Shown here: positions 1 to 5,807 of the stretch, piece after piece
How the letters are laid out: every line of letters begins with the position of its first letter
How positions within the stretch are numbered: position 1 is the first letter of the stretch
From: Candidatus Hydrogenedentota bacterium
Lineage (GTDB): Bacteria > Hydrogenedentota > Hydrogenedentia > Hydrogenedentales > CAITNO01
NCBI GenBank assembly: GCA_023145975.1
Contig: JAGLCZ010000182.1
Coordinates: 1-5,856, forward strand
Length of the DNA: 5,856 bases
Reading direction: 5' to 3'
Notes under the pieces: model-generated
Database searches by the model: none
What the model was told of the DNA's origin: nothing
What the model saw: the letters and a program-made list of their open reading frames with translations, nothing else
Translations under genes and position numbers: made by a program

Positions 1-840
1 CGTATTGCTGCATCCCTGGAAGAAGATTCTCCAAAGAGAAGAAGTTGGGCAAGGGTATATGTAACGGTTACAGCGGTGGCGGTACTTGCAGTGGGTCTCA
101 ATTTTGGATATATGTATCTTGACGGCACTTCTACCATTGGAGCTCCGGAGCAGTTCTCTCATATTGCTGCTGCAGCACATCCTTCTTCGCCGGAGAATGA
201 GCTTGCGTTATTGGTAGGTGGTGTTTCCGACGATATGTTGCCGGAGGATATTACGGCTCAGGTAGCATTGATCGAAGCGGCTATTGCTTCAAATCCCGAC
301 ATGTATAATGCGGGGGAAGCGTTATGCAGGATTGCAGGCCTTGAATTTCATTGTTTGCAGCGCTATGGCAAGGCCTTTTCCAATTATAAACAGCTGCATA
401 CGGAGTATCCGCAGCTTTTTGATGACTGCCAGGAATGTGCTGCACGGTATAATCTGCTTGAAGAAGTGCGTAGTGAAGATTATGGACCGTTATACAGCCT
501 TGATCTTGCCCGCAACGAAAATTCTTTTACCGCCTTTGAAAATATTGTGGCGGATTATCCTAATACAGTACTTGCCGATGCGGCGGTGGATGAGATGCGG
601 TTATTGGTCCAGACCGCTCGGGATGACCGGGGAACGAATATGGCGGATGATTTGGAATTGGTGCGGGAGCAGTGCTCCAGTCCCATTGCTATGGCGCAGG
701 TAGATTTAACGCTTGGTCATCATTACTGCAATATTCTTAATGATCGTGAGCGTGCCGAAGCGTGTTATAAACGGGTATCAGCCGGTGGTCATATATCGCT
801 GGCACATCAGGCACATCAGGCGTTGTCCGAAATGGACTAG
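1..840 (+). CDS. Single-pass membrane protein with TPR-like helical domain (5' end missing)
   Basis: The reading frame is open from base 1 to the TAG at 838-840, giving 279 residues; the real start is upstream of the window. An internal GTG at 76 lies inside the membrane segment, so it is not a credible start. Seen: a basic stretch (KRRSWAR, residues 12-18), one hydrophobic segment at about 19-40, then a mostly helical region outside the membrane. Three stretches resemble TPR/Sel1-like helix pairs: about 103-137 (ending HTEYP), 165-187 (ending VADYP) and 230-263 (ERAEACYKRV). Seven cysteines lie in this region, including CQEC at 143-146. A short cytoplasmic tail, one membrane pass and an exported helical domain is the layout of many anti-sigma factors and of YbgF/BamD-like envelope proteins; which applies is inference. 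It lies 138 bases upstream of the gspE-like gene on the same strand and could assist the same envelope machine. A 9-base tandem repeat near the end encodes AHQAHQ. Confidence 0.75.
   Translation, partial: RIAASLEEDSPKRRSWARVYVTVTAVAVLAVGLNFGYMYLDGTSTIGAPEQFSHIAAAAHPSSPENELALLVGGVSDDMLPEDITAQVALIEAAIASNPDMYNAGEALCRIAGLEFHCLQRYGKAFSNYKQLHTEYPQLFDDCQECAARYNLLEEVRSEDYGPLYSLDLARNENSFTAFENIVADYPNTVLADAAVDEMRLLVQTARDDRGTNMADDLELVREQCSSPIAMAQVDLTLGHHYCNILNDRERAEACYKRVSAGGHISLAHQAHQALSEMD
801..818 (+). repeat. Tandem 9-base duplication inside the TPR-like gene
   Basis: The 9-mer GGCACATCA occurs twice in direct succession (801-809 and 810-818), giving the in-frame peptide AHQAHQ close to the C-terminus. 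It keeps the frame. It looks like a small slippage duplication rather than a functional site. Confidence 0.7.
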
Positions 841-850
841 TCGTTTTTTT
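825..850 (+). terminator. Possible weak intrinsic terminator after the TPR-like gene
   Basis: A short stem GTCC (825-828) / GGAC (834-837) with a five-base loop overlaps the end of the gene and is followed by seven T residues at 844-850. A stem of only four pairs and a six-base gap before the T run make this a weak candidate. If it works, it would partly separate the TPR-like gene from gspE. Confidence 0.25.
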
Positions 851-978
851 AATATTTTGCATCGGAGTTTTTCGGGTTGCGTGAAGGTTCATGGGTATGT
901 GCCGTCCCGGAGTTGCTGACTTTTCCCTAGTCGTGTTACCATTGCAGTCTGATTTGCAACAGTAAGGAGTATGTCGGC
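841..978 (+). promoter_or_regulatory. Intergenic leader of the gspE-gspF pair
   Basis: These 138 bases hold no gene. They may contain a promoter for the secretion pair: TTGCTG (913-918) with TACCAT (937-942) at 18-base spacing is a poor sigma-70 match. An inverted repeat TTGCA (942-946) / TGCAA (955-959) with an eight-base loop sits just before the ribosome binding site and could form a small hairpin in the mRNA. Neither is strong, and read-through from the upstream gene is equally possible. Confidence 0.25.
964..969 (+). promoter_or_regulatory. Ribosome binding site that fixes the gspE start
   Basis: AAGGAG lies nine bases before the GTG at 979, which is ideal spacing. The ATG at 971 is only one base after the site and opens a different frame of 66 codons without family features. 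This decides for the GTG start. Confidence 0.8.
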
Positions 979-2709
979 GTGCAGGAACCCAAGGCCTTTG
1001 AACAATTACTGCTTCGGCAGGGGATCGTTGATGAGTCAAAACTCGAACGTGCCCGAAGTGAAGCAGCTAAAAATAATCTTTCTCTCGTATCAGTTATACC
1101 GCAGTTGGGTTTTTCCCGTGCGGAGGCTGTTTATGCTGCACTGGCAGATTTCTGTGAGATGCGCTTTATAGTTCCGTCCCGTGAGGGGCTTGATAAAGGG
1201 CTTGCAGAAAAAGCACCTGCACGTTTTGCTACCCACTATGGGTTTGTGCCTGTGCAGGAACGAAACGGCATACTGGTGGTTGCTGTCAGCGATCCTCTCA
1301 ATCCGCAGCTGATCGATGATATACGCATGGTGCTTAAGTGTCGTATAGAAGCTGTGGTGACTACGCCCCAGGAAATTGTTCGCGCCACCAAAGAATTGTA
1401 TGGAGTGGGCGCAGATACGATGGAGCGCATTCTGATCGATGCAGAGGAAGATGGTCCCGTTCTGACGATTCAAGGGGTAGGCGTTGGTGCAGATCTTGGT
1501 GATGATACTATTGACGCTTCTATTATCAAGTTTGTGAATGAGCTTATCCTGGAAGCGGTTCAGTCGGATACGACCGATATACATATTGAACCCTTTGAAG
1601 ACAGTCTACGAGTGCGATACCGGATTGACGGTATACTGCATCAGGCACCGACCCCGCCGTCGATACAGGGATTTCACGCAGCTATTGTGTCGCGTATCAA
1701 AATTATGGCCAATCTCAATATTGCAGAGAAGCGCTTGCCTCAGGACGGGAAAATACAGGCTTCTTTCGGAGAAGATTATTACGATCTGCGTGTTTCCATA
1801 TTGCCGACTGCCCACGGAGAAACGGTGAACATTCGTATTCTGAGCCGTTCCTCAATGTCGATGACTTTGGAGCAGATGGGTTTTTCTCCTGAGGACTTGA
1901 AGCTGTTCAACTCGCTCATTACAAAACCTTATGGCATCATATTGGTGACTGGTCCCACAGGTAGCGGGAAAACAACGACTTTGTATGCGGCTCTTGCCAA
2001 GTTAAATAGTATAGACCGGAAAATAATTACGATTGAGGATCCCATTGAATATCAGTTGCAGGGTATTTCTCAAATGCAGGTGCAGCCCAAAATAGGATTT
2101 GATTTTTCGCTGGGCTTGCGTTCTATGTTACGTCATGATCCCGATATTATGCTGGTGGGCGAAATACGTGATCATGAGACTGCCGAAATGGCGATACGCT
2201 CCAGTTTAACGGGACATTTGGTACTCAGCACGTTACATACCAATGATAGTGCCGGTGCTGTGACACGATTAATTGATATGGGGATCGAACCTTTTCTTAT
2301 TTCGAGTACCATGGTGGCATCGGTAGCGCAGCGACTGGTGCGGCGTATTTGCCCGCACTGTGCAAAGCCTGTGGAGCCGGACCCTGCTTTGCTTCGTGCG
2401 GAATTCGGTGTTAGCGACAGTGAGATTGCAGGGGGGCAGTACCGGAAAGGAGAGGGATGCGAGGAATGTCTGCACACGGGGTACCACGGACGTATCGCTA
2501 TATACGAAATTCTTCCCTTCACGGATCGTATTAAGGAGATGACTGTGAATCGTGCCAATGCTGCAGAGATAAAGAAAGAGGCATTGCTCCAGGGTCTGAG
2601 AACCTTACGTGCTTCCGGGTGGCAGCGTATTCATGCGGGCGAAACGACCCCTGAAGAGGTGTTGCGTGTTACTGCAGATTCTGATGCGCCGGGCGTGGAA
2701 AGTACCTAG
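979..2709 (+). CDS. gspE: Type II secretion / type IV pilus assembly ATPase (GspE/PilB family)
   Basis: A complete 576-residue hexameric ATPase of the secretion-ATPase superfamily. It powers extension of a pseudopilus or pilus from the cytoplasmic face of the inner membrane. The order of parts is canonical: an N-terminal GspE_N/MshEN-like domain (about 1-140), then TDIHIEP (199-205) and RYRIDG (213-218) of the N2 domain, the conserved NLNIAEKRLPQDG block (245-257), Walker A GPTGSGKT (325-332), Asp box TIEDPIEY (351-358), Walker B region LRHDPDIMLVGEIRD (384-398, catalytic Glu395), His box TGHLVLSTLHTND (411-423), and a zinc-binding pair CPHC (458-461) and CEEC (494-497). The tetracysteine site separates GspE/PilB extension ATPases from PilT retraction ATPases. 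GTG start with AAGGAG nine bases upstream. The gspF-like gene follows after three bases. GspE and PilB cannot be told apart by sequence reading alone; the RYRIDG motif leans to GspE. The family call is very firm and the symbol less so. Confidence 0.95.
   Translation: MQEPKAFEQLLLRQGIVDESKLERARSEAAKNNLSLVSVIPQLGFSRAEAVYAALADFCEMRFIVPSREGLDKGLAEKAPARFATHYGFVPVQERNGILVVAVSDPLNPQLIDDIRMVLKCRIEAVVTTPQEIVRATKELYGVGADTMERILIDAEEDGPVLTIQGVGVGADLGDDTIDASIIKFVNELILEAVQSDTTDIHIEPFEDSLRVRYRIDGILHQAPTPPSIQGFHAAIVSRIKIMANLNIAEKRLPQDGKIQASFGEDYYDLRVSILPTAHGETVNIRILSRSSMSMTLEQMGFSPEDLKLFNSLITKPYGIILVTGPTGSGKTTTLYAALAKLNSIDRKIITIEDPIEYQLQGISQMQVQPKIGFDFSLGLRSMLRHDPDIMLVGEIRDHETAEMAIRSSLTGHLVLSTLHTNDSAGAVTRLIDMGIEPFLISSTMVASVAQRLVRRICPHCAKPVEPDPALLRAEFGVSDSEIAGGQYRKGEGCEECLHTGYHGRIAIYEILPFTDRIKEMTVNRANAAEIKKEALLQGLRTLRASGWQRIHAGETTPEEVLRVTADSDAPGVEST
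2696..2702 (+). promoter_or_regulatory. Weak ribosome binding site for gspF inside the end of gspE
   Basis: TGGAAAG ends ten bases before the ATG at 2713 and lies within the last codons of the ATPase gene. It is a modest match, so translation of gspF probably also relies on ribosomes finishing gspE three bases upstream (translational coupling, inferred). Confidence 0.4.
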
Positions 2710-2712
2710 GGT

Positions 2713-3927
2713 ATGCCTCGTTTTGAATATGAAGTAAAAAAAGGTCCCGGAGCAATTTCCAAAGGGGTGATCGAAGCCGAAAACCAACGTGCAGCAGTGA
2801 CACAACTGCGCGATATGGGATATTTTCCCATTCATGTGGCGGAGTGTTCAGAAGCGAAGACGTCCCGCTCTTTTCGTGATTCGTTAGTACGCATCCGCAT
2901 TAAGGATCGCAACGTGTTTCTGCGGCAGTTGGCGAATCTTTCTGAATCGGGGATGATGATAACCCGTGCATTGCGTACACTGGTGGAGCAGACCGAAAAT
3001 CCGAAAATGGCAAAAGTGGTGGATCAGTTGCGGGAAGATGTGCAGAAGGGTAACAGTCTTGCTGATGCGATGGAACGGCATCCCGATATTTTCCCGTCTA
3101 TGTATTGCAGTCTGATACGTGCTGGTGAAACCGGGGGTATGATCGAAGAGGTACTTTGGCGGATTTGCATTTTTGGGGAGCAGGAAGAAGAACTGCGCGG
3201 CAAAGTTATATCGGCTATGGTTTACCCCATTTTCCTCATGGTTGTGGGTAGTATTGCTATTTTCATTCTCATCTCTTTTGTTTTTCCGAAATTCATAGAT
3301 ATCTTTGAAGATTTTAATGCGCAGCTGCCGTGGCCGACAGTGGTGGTCATGGGTATTTGCGATTTCATGGGTACCTGGTGGTGGGCGGTGATTTTAGCGG
3401 CAGTTGCAATTATTGTGTTGCTGGTACGCTACCGTCGCACCGATCCGGGACGCATGGCTTTTGACCGCTTTTTTTTGCGCGTCCCTGTTGTGAAAACGCT
3501 GATTATAAAATTCGAGATGGCAAAATTTGCGCGTACATTGGGTACCCTGCTGGACAATGGTGTACCCGTGCTTACGTCGCTGAAAATTACTGCCGAAACA
3601 ATGAGTAACGTTCTTGTACGCAATAATGTTGCGGCATTGCATACCGGGGTTACGGAGGGAGACAGTCTCAGCGAAACTATGCGGGAGAGTATTTTATTCC
3701 CACCCATGGTGGTTAGTATGTTTGCTGTAGGTGAGGAAAGCGGACGAATCGGCAGTGTGGCAAGTCGTATTGCTGATGCTTATGATCTGGAAGTCGATCG
3801 TGCAGTGAAGGCGCTTACCGCCTTGTTCGAGCCGTTGCTCATTGTTGTTATGGGGATTATTGTGGGCTTCCTCGTGATTGCCATGCTGCTGCCCATGCTT
3901 TCCCTCAGTGCGGGTGTTGGTGCGTAG
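2713..3927 (+). CDS. gspF: Type II secretion / type IV pilus inner-membrane platform protein (GspF/PilC family)
   Basis: A complete 404-residue polytopic protein, the usual length for GspF/PilC. It forms the inner-membrane platform that couples the ATPase to pseudopilin assembly. Seen: a short N-terminal domain (FEYEVKKG through HVAE, 4-43) and two copies of the T2SSF cytoplasmic domain (about 66-190 and 269-392), each with its signature (AGETGG 137-142; VGEESG 339-344). Three membrane helices lie at about 167-192, 220-239 and 373-395, the standard topology with the second domain between TM2 and TM3. LPWPT (205-209) follows TM1 as in relatives. The gene is in the same frame as gspE and three bases after it, so the pair is one operon and their products are expected to contact each other. 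Homopolymers A7 (2736-2742) and T8 (3469-3476) lie within it, with the frame intact. No pseudopilin gene follows; the next gene is convergent. Confidence 0.95.
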   Translation: MPRFEYEVKKGPGAISKGVIEAENQRAAVTQLRDMGYFPIHVAECSEAKTSRSFRDSLVRIRIKDRNVFLRQLANLSESGMMITRALRTLVEQTENPKMAKVVDQLREDVQKGNSLADAMERHPDIFPSMYCSLIRAGETGGMIEEVLWRICIFGEQEEELRGKVISAMVYPIFLMVVGSIAIFILISFVFPKFIDIFEDFNAQLPWPTVVVMGICDFMGTWWWAVILAAVAIIVLLVRYRRTDPGRMAFDRFFLRVPVVKTLIIKFEMAKFARTLGTLLDNGVPVLTSLKITAETMSNVLVRNNVAALHTGVTEGDSLSETMRESILFPPMVVSMFAVGEESGRIGSVASRIADAYDLEVDRAVKALTALFEPLLIVVMGIIVGFLVIAMLLPMLSLSAGVGA

Positions 3928-3972
3928 CAGCGTTGTATTCCCTTTCCGCGTTTATCAAGTTCAGAGACTGCC

Positions 3973-4512
3973 TTATGGTTTTGGGAGTTCTGTGTCCGCA
4001 GTCGTTGCGGGCGGGGGGTCTTCGCGGAGCAGGAGTACGCTGGGAAAGAGCAGTGGAATATTTTTGAATACGGTATGTCCCGAAATAAGATAGTACTGCA
4101 GCAGCAGGGTAACGAGATAAAGCCACGCCAGTATTTTCACTGCAATAACCGAAAGAATAAGGTAGCGATAAAAGAGAATGGGGATCAGAAAGTAGAGACC
4201 TATTTTTTCTATTTCCAGCGGTAGAAAAGCAGTTATTGCCAGTATCATAACCTGGATACTTTTGCCAAATGCAGCATCGACAGGATCGTCGCATTCCGCA
4301 CAGCGCTTGAAAGTAAACCAGCCTAGAAAAGTCGAACACGCCAGAGTAATAAACCAGTGTGAATTAATAAGTGCACGCATGGTAACAACGTAGCCCGCTT
4401 CCCGGAATACCCTGAAGGCGATCTCCGGGAAAAGCCCTATCATGAACACAACCAGCCAGACCAGTAATGTTCCTATAGTCCAGAGCACTATTGTATTTTT
4501 ATTTTCAGTCAC
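3973..4512 (-). CDS. Small multi-pass membrane protein, unknown function
   Basis: A 179-residue protein that I do not recognise. Coding is supported by strong, evenly spaced hydrophobicity that the overlapping frames lack. Hydrophobic stretches lie at about 8-27, 51-68, 84-98, 102-122 and 124-143, suggesting four or five membrane passes. A soluble loop with CAECDDP (71-77) follows the second stretch, and a polar, Pro-rich tail (165-179) ends the protein. The CxxC pair could bind a metal or form a disulfide; nothing else hints at catalysis. The start is GTG at 4512: the frame is closed by a stop at 4519-4521 just upstream, and the next in-frame Met (residue 24) would delete the first helix. 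The ribosome binding site is poor. It lies 77 bases downstream of the phosphoesterase gene on the same strand and converges on gspF with a 45-base gap that holds no clear terminator. Confidence 0.7.
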   Translation of the reverse strand: MTENKNTIVLWTIGTLLVWLVVFMIGLFPEIAFRVFREAGYVVTMRALINSHWFITLACSTFLGWFTFKRCAECDDPVDAAFGKSIQVMILAITAFLPLEIEKIGLYFLIPILFYRYLILSVIAVKILAWLYLVTLLLQYYLISGHTVFKNIPLLFPSVLLLREDPPPATTADTELPKP

Positions 4513-4553
4513 GTATTTTCATATCCAGTTTTTATAGTACAGAAAAGCAGCAT
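4509..4553 (-). CDS. Possible 14-codon leader ORF overlapping the membrane protein start
   Basis: An ATG at 4553-4551 opens 14 codons (MLLFCTIKTGYENT) ending in TGA at 4511-4509. The stop overlaps the GTG start of the membrane protein gene in a GTGA arrangement typical of translational coupling. AGAAGGGG (4572-4565) lies 11 bases upstream and is a better ribosome binding site than anything directly before the GTG. Whether it is translated is inference; an ORF this short can arise by chance. Confidence 0.22.
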   Translation of the reverse strand: MLLFCTIKTGYENT

Positions 4554-4559
4554 CAGTAA
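4531..4559 (-). promoter_or_regulatory. Weak promoter candidate before the membrane protein gene
   Basis: On the minus strand TTACTG (4559-4554) and TATAAA (4536-4531) are 17 bases apart. The -10 box is good and the -35 box poor. If used, transcription would begin near 4524 and exclude the leader ORF, so the two proposals compete. Confidence 0.2.
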
Positions 4560-4564
4560 ATTAA

Positions 4565-4579
4565 CCCCTTCTAACGGGG
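4565..4579 (-). terminator. Short GC hairpin after the phosphoesterase gene, possible attenuator or weak terminator
   Basis: Four C and four G residues pair around a seven-base loop, 11 bases beyond the phosphoesterase stop, followed on the minus strand by TTAATTT rather than a pure T run. The stem is short, so partial read-through into the membrane protein gene is expected. The 3' arm also contains the AGAAGGGG proposed as a ribosome binding site, so folding could hide it. Confidence 0.3.
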
Positions 4580-4589
4580 ATATTTTACC

Positions 4590-5612
4590 CTACCTGTCTT
4601 CTTTATGCCAATTATTCCCCGGGGCGGCGGGGCGAAGCGTGAGCACTACCGCCTCGGGCGGGCAATTATAGCGTACAGGAATATCTGTGGCACCTATGCC
4701 GGCAGTGGTATGTCCTGCCATATTTTTATAGTGCCAGGGGCCCCATATCTGGCTGCGTGTGCAGCGGGCATTGGCAATTACAGCACCTATATGCGGAAGT
4801 CGTATTTGCCCACCATGAGTATGTCCTGCCAAATAGAGGGAGACTTTTTCTGCTGCTGCTTGTGGAATGCATTCCGGCGAGTGGGCAAGAAGGAGGGTAA
4901 ACAAACCTTCCGGACGGTTTTGTAACGCGGCTCTCAGGTCGTCGCATTTGTAGAAATGGGGGTCGTCAACGCCGCACAACCAGAAGGGAGTATCCTTATG
5001 CTGAAGCGGTATCCCTTCGTTGTAGAGTATGGAAAATCCTGATTCTTCGAGCAGCTGCCCGGTGATAAAACGGTCATGGTTACCCAGTATAGCGTAAATA
5101 CCGTGCTGCGATTTTACGCCGCGTAACGCGGTGTGTAGATGGGGAGCAATATGATCTGCCGGTCCGAAGTAGCCATAACGATAATCCCCTGTCAGTACGC
5201 ACAGGTCAACTTCGAGACCTTCCAGCAAGTTTCCCACGGCTTCGGAAAAATCAGGAAATCGTCTTGGAAAGTGGAAGTCAGAAATATGCAGGATACGGAA
5301 TCCTTCTAAGTCTTCAGGCAAATGAACGACAGCAATATCGTGGTGAACCAGTCGCAGCTTTCGTGCATTACGAAGTCCCCTGCCATAGAGTCCCATTGCT
5401 TTAAGCAGGAACTGTATGCCGTATACCATGCTGGTAAAAATAATTCCTGCAGTTGCTGTTTCGTCTTTGCCAACGCCTAGTCCGCGGACAAGGCGTTCCC
5501 GCTCCAGGCGTTTTTTCCCGGTGCTACCTGCCCGGGCAGACAACGGGGGATTGGAGGATTTCGGTATCGTATTCTTGGGGACATGGGTTGTATCGGATAG
5601 CTGTTCAGCCAT
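4590..5612 (-). CDS. Membrane-anchored calcineurin-like metallophosphoesterase (YaeI/YkuE/LpxG-like)
   Basis: A two-metal phosphoesterase of 340 residues. All core motifs are present (numbering from this start): HISDFHF (109-115, ligands Asp112 and His114), LTGDYRYG (140-147, Asp143), LGNHD (176-180, Asn178 and His179), LLAHSPE (241-247, His244) and AGHTHGGQ (262-269, His264 and His266). GHTHGGQ and the compact order match the YaeI/YkuE branch, which includes Chlamydia LpxG, the UDP-2,3-diacylglucosamine hydrolase of lipid A synthesis. A polar, basic tail (about 1-50) precedes one moderately hydrophobic segment (about 52-77), suggesting an inner-membrane anchor. I prefer the ATG at 5612, preceded by AAGAAAG at good distance. 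A GTG at 5657 would add 15 residues but has no ribosome binding site. The gene probably heads an operon with the downstream membrane protein. The substrate cannot be read from sequence; general lipid or nucleotide-sugar phosphoesterase activity is the alternative. Confidence 0.88.
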   Translation of the reverse strand: MAEQLSDTTHVPKNTIPKSSNPPLSARAGSTGKKRLERERLVRGLGVGKDETATAGIIFTSMVYGIQFLLKAMGLYGRGLRNARKLRLVHHDIAVVHLPEDLEGFRILHISDFHFPRRFPDFSEAVGNLLEGLEVDLCVLTGDYRYGYFGPADHIAPHLHTALRGVKSQHGIYAILGNHDRFITGQLLEESGFSILYNEGIPLQHKDTPFWLCGVDDPHFYKCDDLRAALQNRPEGLFTLLLAHSPECIPQAAAEKVSLYLAGHTHGGQIRLPHIGAVIANARCTRSQIWGPWHYKNMAGHTTAGIGATDIPVRYNCPPEAVVLTLRPAAPGNNWHKEDR

Positions 5613-5754
5613 GAAAAGACTTTCTTGAAAAGTATATTGCAGCAGCTGCGGTATCACAGAAGCGGATAACGGAAAGCGTACGTGTGCATTTTTTTATGGC
5701 TACGGAAGTCATGGTCGTTGATTATAGCGAAGGCAAACAAAACAATTCCAGTAC

Positions 5755-5770
5755 AAACGGTACTCCGTTT
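5755..5770. repeat. Inverted repeat upstream of the phosphoesterase promoter candidate
   Basis: AAACGG (5755-5760) and CCGTTT (5765-5770) are perfect complements around a four-base spacer. The element sits just upstream of the proposed -35 box, where a regulator could bind. No T run follows the stem on either strand, which argues against a terminator. Confidence 0.4.
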
Positions 5771-5797
5771 CTCAATTGTGTATTTAATTGATATTGT

Positions 5798-5807
5798 ACA
5801 TGCATGT
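5798..5807. repeat. Perfect 10-base palindrome ACATGCATGT
   Basis: This palindrome lies about 70 bases upstream of the TATAAT box. A second small hairpin, CGGC (5809-5812) / GCCG (5817-5820), follows directly. Either could be a protein-binding site, but a palindrome of this length is also expected by chance now and then. Confidence 0.3.

Noticed and set aside
835..842. GACTAGTC palindrome over the stop of the TPR-like gene
   Set aside because: It has no loop, so it cannot form a useful hairpin, and eight-base palindromes occur by chance at this scale.
971..1171. ATG at 971 as a start close to the AAGGAG site
   Set aside because: It is one base from the ribosome binding site and in a different frame from the ATPase; the GTG at 979 has correct spacing and yields the full family domain.
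1090..1584. Long minus-strand frame antisense to gspE (164 codons)
   Set aside because: It lies entirely within a gene with unmistakable ATPase motifs, and its own translation shows no domain or signal; it is a by-product of coding on the other strand.
3928..3972. A bidirectional terminator between the convergent gspF and membrane protein genes
   Set aside because: I looked for a GC stem followed by a T run on either strand and found none in this 45-base gap or just beyond it.
3905..4339. 144-residue minus-strand frame overlapping the membrane protein gene
   Set aside because: It runs in another frame of the same strand and its translation is rich in Cys, Arg and Ser with no coherent domain. 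The overlapping 179-residue frame has clear membrane segments and wins.
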